A stretch of DNA of 64,000 bases, taken from positions 75,478,024 to 75,542,023 of the forward strand of contig NC_092044.1 in NCBI RefSeq assembly GCF_003086295.3, given 5' to 3'. Shown here piece by piece: positions 34,407 to 46,203 of the stretch. The DNA comes from Arachis hypogaea. Its lineage: Eukaryota; Streptophyta; Magnoliopsida; Fabales; Fabaceae. The position numbers and the translations under genes were made by a program. Position 1 is the stretch's first letter, and the number at the start of each line of letters is the position of its first letter. The notes beneath the pieces were generated by a model. That model ran no database searches. It was not told where the DNA came from and saw nothing but the letters and a program-made list of their open reading frames with translations.

Positions 34407-35180
34407 ACATCTCAGCAATATTTTTTCAAGAAGACATAGGTCAACCATGGGGTTATTACCAAACAACTCGGACAAATAAGGAAACAACTCGGACAATAAC
34501 AGCAAAACATCAGATATTAGATACAGCAGTAAAAGAGAAACCCCATGACTCACAGGAAAGTCGAGGGGCACCCTTTGGAGGCAACAACAGGGCAAGAACA
34601 CAGAGAAGAGAAAAGTCACAACAAATGATCAAAGACGTAACTTTTTGCAGGAACCAAAGTTCTTCAAATCAAAAGGGAGCTTGGGCTGAAGAGCTCCCAC
34701 AAGTCCTATGGGTATATCGGACAACTCCACACTTTACCACGGGGGAATCACCCTTTCGATTGACTCGTGGAGTGGAGGTAATGATCACAGTAGAGATCGA
34801 AGAAGGATCCCCCAGAATGATCCTTTACAATAAAGAGGTCAACTCCCAAATCCAAAGGGAAGAACTCGACCTACTCGGATTAGGGAGGAAGCGTTAAATC
34901 GTCAAATGGCCTCAAGATACAATCAGAAGGTAATCCAGTAAAGTTTCACCAACAACTATCTCATCCTATTCCGAAATAACATCGGAATAGGTCGGTCAGG
35001 GAAAGGGAAACTAGCAGCCAACTGGAAAGAACCATACCAAGCGTTCAGAGGTACTGGGGAAAGGCTACGACAGAGCATCTGACCTCAAGGGGCAAGAGCT
35101 ACCAAGGTCATGGCATGTCTGCAATCTAAAAAGGGCGCCAGGCCGAGATCCAAAAAGATTGCCTGACCTAGAAGGGTAAG
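34407..35180 (+). pseudogene. Integrase C-terminal region of family E
   Basis: Resumes element E after the nested C. The frame AWAEELPQVLWVYRTTPH, then TGESPFRLTRGVE and MILYNKEVNSQIQREELDLL, is the end of a gypsy integrase core. It continues with frameshifts and stops through a GKGNWQPTGKNH-like tail to KGQELPRSWHVCNLKR. The catalytic core upstream is lost. Not functional. Confidence 0.75.
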
Positions 35181-35281
35181 TATTAACATGTACACACTCT
35201 TATCTTCATTTTATTATTTAAAAGATTGTAGATTTCCAAAAAAGTTTTCTACCAAGATGCCCGATTACGGCAGGTCGGCAA

Positions 35282-35592
35282 GGTGAAAACCAAATTCACC
35301 GCCCGATCACGACAAAGTCGGCAAGATGAAAACCAAATTCATCGTCTGATTTCAAAGCGACAGGTCGACAAGGTGAAAACCAACTTCACTGCCCGACCAC
35401 GATGAAAACCGAATTCATCGTTTGATTTCAACAAAGGTCGACAAAGTGAAAATCAAATTCACTGCTCAATCAAGCCGCATTAATCTGAAACATTCATCGT
35501 TCGATTATAAAGCTACAGATCGGTAGAAAGTGAAAATCAAATTCACTACACGATCACGATAAAGACCAACGGAGATGAAAACCAAATTCATC
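35282..35592 (+). repeat. Seven-copy hairpin array in the E 3' region
   Basis: Seven hairpins of 18-20 bases: GGTGAA…TTCACC at 35282, GATGAA…TTCATC at 35325, AGTGAA…TTCACT at 35445 and 35529, and others at 35371, 35401 and 35574. All share the loop AACCAAA or ATCAAA. Paired bases change together. The surrounding sequence (GGTCGGCAAGG, CCCGATCACGA) also repeats loosely. Confidence 0.8.
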
Positions 35593-37396
35593 GAAAGGTC
35601 GACCAAACAGGGATTAAACCCAATTTCTACAAAATCGGCAAAGATGAAAATAGAATAATGCAGAAGTTATTGAAAGTGATCTATAGAAAGGACCTAATGA
35701 GGTCTTAAATAAAATAGATTACTAAATAATAACTTAAAGACCGGCCGACACCAAGAAGTCAGACCAGTCAATAACCGAAGTTATAAGTAAATCCCTGGAA
35801 AGAGGTCTGGCCAGCCCTATAAAAGAGGATTACTATAACTTAGAAGGGCTTGACATGATGAAGTCGGTCTCCCACAAACAAGTTATAAAAAGTAATCCCT
35901 GAAAGATACCTGATAAGGATCCAAGAAAGAGGTTTACTAGAAATAACTTAGAAGGGACCGATAGGAAGTAGTCGGCCCACGCCAAAAATGCAAAAGTTTT
36001 AAGTAATCTCTAAAAGAGACCTGACAAAGGTCCAAATAAAGTTGACTACTAAAATTAACTTAGAAGGGACCGACAAGAAGAAGTCGGACCAACGAAAGCT
36101 ATAGCTTGGACCGACAAGAAGAAGTCAGACCAACGAAAGCTACAGCTTGGACCGACAAAGCTACAGCTTGGACCGACAAGAAGAAGTCAAACCAACGAAA
36201 GCTACAGCTTGGACCGACAAGCGAAATCGGACCAACAAAAGCTAAAGAAGGATCGACAAGAGAAGTCGGACCAACAAAAAATGTGCGCTAAAACGGACAT
36301 AGCTCCGCCCAAAAAGCCACGGCTCTACGACAAGGCTATCAAAATTGTTCAGGCTGACTAAAAAAGTGTTATACGAGAACACAAAAAAGTCGTCGGACAA
36401 GTTAGCCCTAAGGACCACCTCGACCAAGCAGAAAGTGGACAAAACCAAAAGTGATCAAAAGAGGTCGGACAACAAAGTACCGACACTCTACAAAGATCCA
36501 CAAAGGGGACAAAGACATCTCGCAACAGCCAGAGAAAGGCCAGGAATGCTTTGCTAAAAGGTACGAAAGTCTTGAAAAAAGACACTACTTAAAAGGCAAA
36601 AGCACAAATCAAAATGGCGCTAAAAAGTCATCCAAACAAACTGTAAGAAGGTTCCCCATCGAAACACTACCTAAAAAGATATTGGATTATGACTAAAAAG
36701 CCCGAACAGCAAAGACAAACAAATCAGAAGAAGGATGAAAAGTCCCCTCAACAAACTAAAAGGGGCAATACCAGACTCGCATAGAGGAGAAACTACTCAA
36801 AGATCGACCAAAGTCAAGATGCTTGAGCACGACTTCCTCAAAGAGATCGAAGCTCAGAAAGCACGATCTCACAGAAAGATCTAAACTCAAGTAGGGGCAA
36901 AGTCATACAGGTCGACGTCAGCTAAAGAAGAGGCACAAGTACGACTTCAAAAAAGAACAAGCCAAAAGGTTGGGAAACAATTTAAGGCTCAAAAGTGCTT
37001 AGCCAAAAGGGATACAACTCCACTCAAAGAAGGCACAATCTCAAAATAGGGCTACGAACGTCATCCGGGACTAAAAAAGGTTCTATATAAAGAACACTAA
37101 AAAGTCATTGGACAAGTCACTGAAAGCCCGGATATCAAGCCGCAAGGATAACTTCGCCAAAGCAGAGGGTTGACAACACAAACTTAAACCAAGGCGTGAT
37201 CCAGAAGGCAAGGGTAGAAAACCCATACTACCACTCAAAAGAGGTTGGACTGTGAAGTACCAAACCTCTAGAAAATCTGCAAAGATTGCAAAGCAATAAA
37301 GAAACAAGCCAGACAGATGCTTGATCTCGACTTCCAAAGAGATCAAAGCTCTGAAAAGCACGATCTCACGGAAAGATCGAACTCAAGAAGGGGCAC
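35593..37396 (+). mobile_element. 3' untranslated region of element E
   Basis: Purine-rich sequence with many AAGTCGGACC and GATCTCAC…AAAGATC motifs and no protein domain in either direction. The antisense ORF found in the minus-strand E copy (17100-18353) is not recognisable here. It ends in the polypurine tract AAGAAGGGGCAC. Confidence 0.6.
36069..36275 (+). repeat. Tandem repeat of about 42 bp in the E 3' region
   Basis: Units of ACCGACAAGAAGAAGTCGG followed by ACCAACGAAAGCTACAGCTT, four near-complete and two partial. GACCGAC/GTCGGACC and AAGCTACAGCTT give short inverted pairs inside each unit. Confidence 0.8.
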
Positions 37397-37937
37397 TGTT
37401 CATACACTGGGTCAAGCTGTTCGACCGGGGATGTTTAGCGACAAGTCGATCGACCTCTTCAGGTCAAACTATCCAACCTCTTCTCAAAGAGCTCGGCCAA
37501 TGACTGACCTCTTCACAAAGAGCTCGGACAAAACGCCATAGAGGCCCAAGTAGGCCCAAACGAAAGAACACAGCCCAATCTAAAGGGAGTTAAAGTCCAG
37601 AAAAGATAAAGGCAGTTCCCCAGAAGATAAGATGACCTCACTCAAAGATAAGATAGAATAAGATAAGATAACTAACTTATCTTATCTAAAAAGGTCACTC
37701 TACACCATTATAAATACACTGGAGCACCCATGTATAACTCATATTCTGATTCTACTCAATACCTGCTTAATACCCTTGCTAACTTAAGCATTGGAGTCCC
37801 TTGCAGGTACCCCCTACCCTGCAGGGACGAAGGAGTCAACACCACCACCAAGTCCAACAGGTCAGACACAACCTTTCTAACCAGCATAGAAGATCTCGTT
37901 CGAGATCGACTTACAGTTTCAGGTAACCCTCGGAACA
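37397..37937 (+). repeat. 3' LTR of the plus-strand family E element
   Basis: 541 bp, TGTTCATACACTGGG to CCTCGGAACA. It has the same GATA hairpin (37662-37686) and TATAAATAC (37709) as the 5' LTR. The two LTRs differ at a few per cent of positions by eye. Confidence 0.92.
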
Positions 37938-38571
37938 ATAAATATACTTCCATCAAACCCCCTCCAACCCATGATCAACCCCCATTCCCAACACACCTTT
38001 AACCAAGACCCCTAACCCCCATTCCTGATTCTTTCTTTTCCTTTCTTTCATCCCCCATTTGTCACCTCAAGGACCCCAACCCGTGACCTTTCCTTCATGA
38101 CTCCACTACCCTTTTTCTCCTTCCCAATATATTCTTCCGCAACCCTTAGCCAACCCGTGAACCCCAACCCTTCCAATGTTCCCCACCTCACCTTCTATAT
38201 AAAGCCCTCCATTCCCCTTCTATATACACACACAACAACTCCAACCCATCTTCCATACACACAATAAATCCCACCCCCATTTCTATTTTCAACTGCGCCC
38301 CCCTTCCCATTACCCCTATTCCTTTCCCTTGATTACATTTCCCCTTCTGTACGCCCTTTCTTAATTTCTTTTCTTTTTATTATTTATTTATTCTTTGTTC
38401 AAATTAGAAAAAAAAGAAGAAAATTGTAAATTTAATTTTACTTCATTATTTCGGATTCCTTTCCCCTTTCTTCTTTGTCTCCCTCTTTGTTATTTTCTAT
38501 TTTGCTCGAGGACGAGCAAAGTTTTAAGTTTGGTGTTGTCACTTCGCTTGTATTTTTTTCTGTTCAATCTA
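37938..38571 (+). promoter_or_regulatory. Internal promoter and 5' UTR of the H third ORF
   Basis: Family H resumes here. TTCTATATAAAGCCCTCC at 38193-38210 carries a good TATA box, followed by a pyrimidine-rich leader, then TTTTAAGTTTGGTGTTG (38523) about 35 bp before the ATG. The layout matches the A element (TATA 61091, ORF 61288). Confidence 0.6.
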
Positions 38572-39648
38572 ATGGCACCAAAAACCATTGAGTCCTCAAA
38601 GAAGAGGAAAGGCAACGAGCCAGCCACTAGTTCTTATATGCACGAAGATTTCGTTTCAAGCTCCATGAGGAACACTTTTATGAGAACACTTACAAGAAGG
38701 CTGTAATTCCAGAAGTAGAGTTGGCATTGCAACCGGATGAATATCCAAAAATTCAATTTCAAATTCAGAGTAGAGGGTGACAATTTCTGTGCAACCAGCA
38801 CACTGAGGTTGGATAATTGATTGTCTAAGAATTTTATGGCAATCTATGGGTCACTTACAAGGATATTGATGGGGTCAATGAAAAGAACTATCAAAGCTAT
38901 GTGAGAAGAAAGGTCATTGATTTCAATCCAAGAAGCATCCGACAAGCCCTCCATCTACCATCTCTGGATTATACATCTGCTTGTTACAGTAAAAGGATGC
39001 ACAGAGATCAGGAACTGGACCAAGTAATAGAAGAAATATACATTCTTGGTTCTCAGTGGAGAATAGGTGCAAAGGGGAAGCCAAACCAACTGAAGAGCAC
39101 TGATCTTCTTCCTATGGCTAAGGAATGGTTAAACTTCATCTGAATGGTCCGAATGCACTATGGACCGGGTTGTCATGACTTACTATATCATGAAAGGAGA
39201 AGTGGTGGAGGTAGAGGACATTATTCCACAACAGATATATAACATTGCCTCCAATCCTCTTAAGAAGGCTAGGCTTGGTTTTCCTCATCTAATTTCCTGC
39301 CTGTGTGAAGCAGTAAGGGTGAAGGTGGATAACGACTTTCCCATTCCTGTTGAGAGGCCAATTACTAAGAAGACCATGGAGCATCTTAGCGAACATCATA
39401 GGGTCCTCAGAGAAGATCAAGTTGAGGAGGAAGCTCAATAGGACCAGCCTCCATTACCTCAGCGATATTACTTCCCACCTCAGGACTACTGGTAGCAACT
39501 TACTTCCTCTATTGAGCATATGAAAATCACACAGGATAGCTGTTGGCAACAGTTCAAGGCATCCATGGAGCAGATGAGGGTGACAAAAGACAACCTCTGG
39601 AAGTATCTCACCTCCACCCTTGATCAGGTGAGGGTGATGAGGGAAAAA
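38572..39648 (+). pseudogene. Third ORF of family H, putative plant transposon protein domain
   Basis: ATG at 38572 gives MAPKTIESSKKRKGNEPATS, a basic start as in the A copy (MAPKAGETFRKGKGK). A frameshift near 38665 leads to KAVIPEVELALQPDEYP, EFYGNLWVTY, then VRRKVIDFNPRSIRQALHLP, ILGSQWRIGAKGKPNQLK, MAKEWLNFI, MTYYIMKGEVVEV and KKARLGFPHLISCLCEA. A Gln/Trp-rich coiled-coil tail follows to 39648, where LTR B is inserted. Stops are again mostly TAG. This is the same domain family as 61288-62436. It sits in the position of the env-like gene of Athila elements but has no signal peptide or membrane segment. Confidence 0.75.
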
Positions 39649-41660
39649 TGATTCCACACAAACTCACCGGCAAGTGTATCGGGTCGCATCAAGTAGTAAA
39701 ACTCACAAAAGTGAGGTCGATCCCATAGGGATTGATGGATCAAGCAATTTTAGTTTGGTGATGAATTTAGTTAAGCAGACAGTTGATGATTTGAGTGAAA
39801 ATTGGTTGACAGAAGGTAAATTGCAAGAAAACTAGAAGGGAGAATGTAAATTGACAGAAAGATAAATTGCAGAAAGCTTTAAATGGCTGAAACTTAGAGA
39901 ACGAGAAATGAAAAGAGCTGGAGCTTAAATTGCAAGAAAGGTAAACAACTGAATCTTAATGTGCAAGAAATTTAAATTGCAGAATCTAAATTGCCAGTAA
40001 ACTTAAATTGCATGAATAATAAAAGGATTTGGGTATTGGAAAGTGAAATAGAATGTAAACTACAATAAATCAAAAGCGCTAAAATGAAGAAATTTAAAGA
40101 GAGTGATTCATTAAGGATTGGAGATACTGTAATCCTTCCTGAATCAAATTGGTCTGAACTCCTTTCTCAATCATTTAGTAGATCTATGGTGGATTGAAAT
40201 TGATTGGATCCCAATTCCTTGGCAATCCAATCTCTCAAATCACAATCAATCTTGCCAATTCCTTGATCTAATTATCATGAGAAGAGGTTAAGTGCAAATC
40301 TCTCATTCATGAGCCACACTAACTCTCAAGATCTTAGTTCCTTCCGAATGGTGTTGATAAAGAGAGTAGCGAAGGATAGAGCTCTAATTCTAATGCAAGT
40401 GATTCCCCTTCCGAGGCTCACACAAGCATTCAATTGAATTCAACCCCCTTCCAAAGTGAAAAATTCTAAATCAAAACAGAAGATACCCAATAGCTACTAA
40501 ATTGAATTGAGAAGAAGAAGAATTTCATTGATTCATTGGAATAACAATAGAGCTCCTCCCCATAATGAATTTAGGGTTTAGTTCATCAGAGCTCAAGTAA
40601 AACCAAAACAGAAAAGAAAAAAATGCAGCAGAAGAAAACAGAAAGAAAACTAAATTCAGATCTAAAATTCTAAAGAGTTCCTAAAAGAAGAGCTAAAAGA
40701 AAAGTCAAAAAGGAAGATCAAAGTAAAAGAAAAAGGTCCTTACTGAATTCAAATTTTCCCCTATTTATACACTTTCTAGTTCAGTCATCAAGTACTTGGA
40801 GTGAACTTTTTGGCCTCAGTTGCGGTGGGTCAGGATGGTACTTGGTTGCAGCTTCCAGGAGAACAGAGCATTTTCAAATTGAGCGTAGCATTTATTCACC
40901 CATGCATACGCGTCTCCTGCGCATGTGCGTCCTTGCTCGCTGAATGCATCATCATGCGTATGCATGCTTCGTGCCCATGCGTCCTTAATAGCGTTTGTTT
41001 AATGAGCGCCACGTTCGCGCCATGAACCCTCCCCACGCGTGCGCGTCTTCTGCACGTGCGGGTGGATAGCAAAATGTTGATTCCAAGCTTCCGCGCCACC
41101 CACGCGTGTGCGAGCTTCATCTCAGATGCTCCATCGACGCGTGCGTGTCATGTACACGTGCGCGTTGGTTGCAAAGCTTTCAATTCCAAATTTGAAATTG
41201 CTCGAAAACGCTCATTAAGCCGACGTAGAGCTCTCTATGCAAATGAGCACCAATCACATCCATGCGTACGCATCATGCACGCGTACGCGTGGGTCTTCAA
41301 AAATTGTTGCTCGATGCGTAAGCGTCCTGTACGCGTGCGGGTCGGTAAAGAGCGTGGCGTTCTTTATTTGAACGCAGTGTTACTCTACACTATCCTTCTT
41401 TCTCTCCACTTTTCCACCTGAAATCAACCAAACATGCAATCAAAGTTTCACCAAAATCATAAGGTTTTGCATCATTCATAATAATCACCTAATTCTTGCA
41501 TAAGTCTCATGATTTTGTATAAAATTAATGATGTTTGATTGAATCAAGATAAACATGAAATTCGACTCCAATCACTTACTTATTATGCAAGAAAGTGCAT
41601 GAAACCTAATGAAATAAATGAAAATTACTAGTAAAACTAGCATAAGATGACTTGTCATCA
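39649..41660 (-). repeat. 3' LTR of a minus-strand family B element
   Basis: 2012 bp, TGATTCCACACAAACTCACC to GACTTGTCATCA. On the minus strand it starts TGATGACAAGTCATC, itself an inverted repeat. It has TATAAATAGG (complement at 40760-40769) and a CpG-rich cluster with ACGCGTGCGCGT-type motifs (40905-41345) upstream of the TATA box. TTAAGTTTGGTGTTG precedes it on the minus strand, marking the 3' end of the element. Confidence 0.9.
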
Positions 41661-42684
41661 CAACACCAAACTTAAATCTTGTTTGTCTCGAAGCAAGCAG
41701 TAGAACATGAGAAAGATGAAGGAAAACAGCAAAGGATATTTGTCCTTATTTGAAAGCATTCAGCTTCATTTCATGGGGTTTCATGCAGATGTAACCAAAG
41801 CTCTGCTTTTATTAGATTTCAGGATTGAAATGTCCCTTTAAGTGATAACCAAAGTTGCTGCTGTGAACCTTATGATTCATCCATCCTTGGTGTTTGATTT
41901 TCTTTTGTTTTTCTGCTAAGAAGCTTACACTTTTATTCACAGCTAAGTGTTATGTGTTGCATCAGCTTTTTATCTTTGTTTTTCAGTCAACAAATCATCA
42001 CCACAGACACTTGGCTCACAATTCATCCTAAGACATTGATGCCTAACACCTCTTTAGGTTACTAAATGCCTTGTAACTTGGTTGTTCTTGATCAAGGACT
42101 TTCGGTTGATAATTCTGAATTAATTAACCCAAGTTACCAAGTTTTAAAATACTCCTTAGAACCTAATTGTCCAAGCAGATCCTAGCACAAAAAGCACCAC
42201 AGGCATATGTCCTAAGGTCAAAGCTATTAGTGTCTAGCCTTATTGTTTGTTTCTTTCATTTGTTTGTTGCCAATTCTTGGCTTTTCTTTCTTTCTTTCTT
42301 AATTCTTCTTTTTCCAAGGATAATTATTAATTAAGAGTTCACAAACAGCATCCTAGTTCATACTATAAAGGAACATTCTAACCCTTATCCTTTATTAGTG
42401 AGCTTACTCAAGCAATATACCAACTCTGAACTTGATTATCATCTCTATCAAATTGGACAATTTCACTTCTATTTCAACATTTTCTTTTATTCATGCAGAG
42501 GAAAACAAGACATGTATTCAAGTAGGATGAGTGATAAAACATGAACACTTATTCAAAGACATAAAAGTGCAGAACATATAAGCTTAATCATAAAGGTGCA
42601 AAATATGAAAACTTAGAAGGCATATCATTTTTCAGATGTGCATCTTCCTTATTCACTAAGATTATGAAAAGAACTCAACCACCT
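41661..42684 (-). mobile_element. 3' untranslated region of the minus-strand B element
   Basis: AT-rich sequence between the third ORF and the LTR, with ACACCAAACTTAA at 41663. It corresponds to 51390-52568 of the plus-strand B copy. No gene. Confidence 0.65.
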
Positions 42685-44240
42685 CTAATTTTTGTGCTCT
42701 TTTCCCTTGCTGGACTCTCCTTTCTTCTTTGGCTCCTGCTTCTTCCTTTTTCTTGTTTCTTGTTGTTCTTCAGCAGGGCATCTCTGATCCCAAGATTGGT
42801 CTATATGATCCCAGAGTCTAGCATCTTTCAGCCTTTGTTCCATTCTTTCCACATTTCTCTGAACTCTTGCTCTTTGATTGTTGACTAATTCTTGACACTT
42901 GACAAAAGGTTTGATCTCTCGGTTGACCACTGGCATACTGCAAACTACATAGTTTAGTTTTGCCTGTGTCTCTACGTCATACTCTATCCTGTCCAGACAC
43001 CTATGCTCTCCAATCGTGTGGTATATGTTCTTCCACTAATAAAGATTCTGGAGATACTTCTCTTGCTCGGTTTGTTGTTGGGACAATAAATGACTATTGG
43101 AAGTGTGTAGATTGTTCCCTTTGTCGATCCAAAGTTCTTGCTTGGAATTCTCTCTGCTGATCCATTATCTTGAGCAGAAAGTTTTCTTGTTGCTCCATCA
43201 TCTTCAACTGCCAATTCTCTTGCTGCTCCTGAGCTCTCAAGTATCGTTCTTGTTGTTGTTCCTGTGCCCTCATATATTTCCAAGACATTTCTTCAATTGC
43301 ACTCTGGATTTGGCTTAAATCCAGTGTTCTTGAAGCTTGTCCCTCTTCCTTTTGTGGTCTCCTACTTTTTCTTTGGGGTCTTCTCTCTTGCTGAGTGTCA
43401 GTGTCAGTGACACAGTTCCACCCTTTGTTTAGTGATTCCTCTGCCTCCCTTTACCCGATCTGTATCTGCATCCTCAAAGAGTACCCCTGCTCTATTGCAC
43501 AGCCGTAAAATGGTACTTGGGTGACCAAGTCTACCTGATTTGCTGCTATCCTCAGCTATCTCTTGGATACTATCTACTATGAGTTGTGGGACATTCATTT
43601 CTCCTCCTTTGAGTATGCAGTATGTCAGGATTGCTCTCTTTACTGTAACCTCTGAAGTATTTACAGTAGGGACTATCGATCTTCTCACTATCTCATACCA
43701 ACCTTTGGCCTCAGGTATGAGATCCATCATCCTCAAGTGGCTTGGATCCTCATCTAAATCTCTTTCTCAGTCTCTGCCTTCCAAACATAAACTATTTACT
43801 AGCTCATCAGGATCATTCTCACCCTTCATTCTCTCATCAAAGCTGGGCTCTCCGAAGGGTATTACTCTTGTTTACAGGACCCTCATGATTGCTGACGGGC
43901 TGAAGTCCACATCAACCCCCCTAATATAGCTCTTCTAGGGAGGGCTGGTTTGGTTTGGCCTTGCTGCATTTGCATAGAACTCCCGTATCATAGTTGCACT
44001 TATGTTTGTAAGAGGCTCACACAGGAGTTCCCATCTTCTCTGTTCAGTTATTCTTCTCATGATGGGGTATTCACCTTCTTTCAATCTAAAATCAATCTCT
44101 GGAATGACTTCTTTCACCTCCATCCACCTATGATATCGTGATTCATAAAACTGAGATTTAAATCTCTTGTCATCATAGGTGGGTGGTTCAGCCTCAACTG
44201 GTTATTTTTCTTTCCTTCTTCTGGAACTTGATGAAGCCAT
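42685..44240 (-). pseudogene. Third ORF of family B, putative plant transposon protein domain
   Basis: ATG at 44240 gives MASSSSRRRKEK, a stop, then PVEAEPPTYDDKRF and YHRWMEVKEVIPEIDFRL. The domain follows: PIMRRITEQRRWELL, MIREFYANAA, then after stops MDLIPEAKGWYEIVRRSI, SEVTVKRAILTYCIL and GHPSTILRLCNRAG. The tail is coiled coil with unusual QENWQLKMMEQQENFL heptads (43288-43094) and a Lys/Glu-rich end (KRKKQEPKKKGESSK). At least two frameshifts and several stops. A TATA box lies 180 bp upstream. Same family as the A and H third ORFs. Confidence 0.75.
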
Positions 44241-44415
44241 TTGAATGGAAGAGGAGAAATGATAAGGAAACCTTATTTAGAGCACTGCTTAGGATGAAAG
44301 GAAGAAGAATTGGGCACTGTGTGATGTTCTTGGTTGGAAGAAGAATGATGTAAATTGTATGGAAAGGTTATATGAATAAGGCCAAGGTATATGGGCTTAG
44401 GAGGTCTTGCTGGCC

Positions 44416-44426
44416 AATTTATAGCA
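44416..44426 (-). promoter_or_regulatory. TATA box of the B third ORF
   Basis: Minus strand TTGCTATAAATTGG, about 180 bp upstream of the ATG at 44240, with TGGCCAGCAAGACC just after. Its position matches the internal promoters of A and H. Confidence 0.5.
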
Positions 44427-45340
44427 AGGACATGAATTATTGAAACAAAAAATGGGTTGGTGGTATGGTTAAGTTGCAATGAAGGGTGAGGATTATGCAA
44501 GTCTTTGTTAAGATCATGGGAATGAACGGTTTGCATGTAAGGGTGAGTAAGGACAAGGATCACCTCTTCATTAGGCACATGGGTTCGATTTTCGAGGTGA
44601 TGAGCCTTTTCCACCATTGTGCAGGTTTTTGCTTCCCAAGGATCCATTTCCAAACACATGTGACATGCTATTCACTCCTGTAACAACCGTACATGCATGG
44701 TCTTGTTATTTCTCTCAACCTTCTCTTCTTCATGCTTATCCACCTTAAATAATACAAAAAAATTGAGTCTAAGAGGTGGCGGTTTAGAAAATGCAATTTA
44801 ATAACTAGACATAGGAAATTGAAAATTTAGGCCATATGTTCCCTACACATGAATAACTAACCGTGCCATATGTAAGCATACATAGTTTTTGTGGACACCA
44901 AACTTTTTACATCAAATAATTCATGTGAAATTTTGATTTTTTGTCACTGTTAGTTTATTCATCATAGGGAACATTTTATTTTCTATTTAAACAAAATAAA
45001 TTCACCAAAATGATGCAAGACATAGTTTATCTTTTCATGAATTCGAGTCTTAAAATAAATGTGACTTTCTTGAAATTCATGGCATATGTAGAACACCAAA
45101 CTTAATGTTTGGCTATATACTTCAAGAGATTAAATGAGTATATATCCTAAGATGGTTATATGATTATTATGGTTGGAAAGCCATTTTAGAGTGCCTTTAG
45201 GCACACCAAACTTAGGACTCAGACATATGCTTTAAAAAATGATGTGTGCATCCATCAAATCTACCCATGAGAGCTCAAATTCATACTAGAAGAACCATTA
45301 ATTATTGACAGTAAAATAAAAGCAAGAATATTAAATCATG
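44427..45340 (-). mobile_element. Untranslated stretch upstream of the B third ORF
   Basis: AT-rich sequence with three ACACCAAACTT motifs (about 44898, 45092, 45201). The minus-strand open frame at 44273-44659 spans the TATA box and leader and is not supported as a gene. Confidence 0.55.
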
Positions 45341-45383
45341 GGCTGCCTCCCATAGAGCGCTCTTTTAGTGTCACTAGCTTGAC
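45341..45383 (-). promoter_or_regulatory. Conserved post-pol motif, minus-strand B
   Basis: Minus strand GTCAAGCTAGTGACACTAAA then TGGGAGGCAGCCC, directly after the coding tail. Same block as at 51006. Confidence 0.75.
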
Positions 45384-45395
45384 ATCAGTTCTTTG

Positions 45396-46203
45396 TTAGG
45401 GTGGCTGATGATTATATTGCCTCAGCTTGTCTCCTCCCACTGTGAGCCTTCTTCCTATACTTTGATGAACCAGCGAGAGTATTTTGTTGACAGTGTAATA
45501 ATTATCAGATTGTGGGAATGTCTCCAACTGTTGGTAGATTAGTTTCACTTTGTCTCCTTCTGAGAACTTTTCAGTTGGGATTTCTTGTTTCTCCACCCTT
45601 TTTGAATCTTTTTCTTGCTCTTCTTTTCTTTCTTTGGTGACCCTTCTTTCTTGGTAGCAGGCTTTATGTTAGGAGACTTCTTAGTGATCAATCTTGTAAC
45701 CTCTTCTTGCAGTCCTTTCTCATCCTTCTCTTCCTCATGACCCTTTTGTTTTTCTTTAATATTAGTCTTTTGTACCAAAGGTAAGTTGATGAGTGCCTCC
45801 TTGGGTTTTTCCTTCCAATTTATATCTTCCTCCTCAATTCTCATGCAACCTTTCTTCTCAGCAAGATGCTGCATTTCCTTAAAGACAATTAGAGTGATCT
45901 GCTCATCATGTGCTCTCAAGGTCATCTCTCCTTTCTCCACATCAATGATGGCCCTTACTATGGTTAGGAAAGGCCTTCCTAATATGATAGAATCGCCTCC
46001 CTCTTCATCTAGATCCAGGATCACAAAATCCGCTGGAAATATGAACTTGCCCACCTTGACTAAGAGATTCTCAACCACTCCATTGGGGATTACCATTGAT
46101 CTATAAGCAAGTTGCAAGGTCATCTTTGTAGGCTTTACTTTTTCTATAGACAACCTTCTCATCATAGATAAAGGCATCAGATTGATACTTGATCCTAGAT
46201 CAC
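45396..46203 (-). pseudogene. Protease fused to an integrase-type C-terminal tail, family B
   Basis: Starting at 46203 on the minus strand, DLGSSINLMPLSMMRRL is the catalytic loop of the aspartic protease; its upstream part was cut off by the A insertion. The fold continues to DSIILGRPFLTIVRAIID and VEKGEMTL. A Lys/Glu linker (KKEGSPKKEKKSKKKIQK) follows, then, after a one-base frameshift near 45600, EKFSEGDKVKLIYQQL, YYTVNKILS and GRRLTVGGDKLRQY. That tail lines up with the C-terminal module of the H integrase. RT, RNase H and the integrase core are absent between the two. Confidence 0.7.

Noticed and set aside
44273..44659. 128-codon minus-strand ORF upstream of the B third ORF
   Set aside because: It spans the TATA box and leader, has His/Pro/Asn-rich low-information sequence and no counterpart in A or H.
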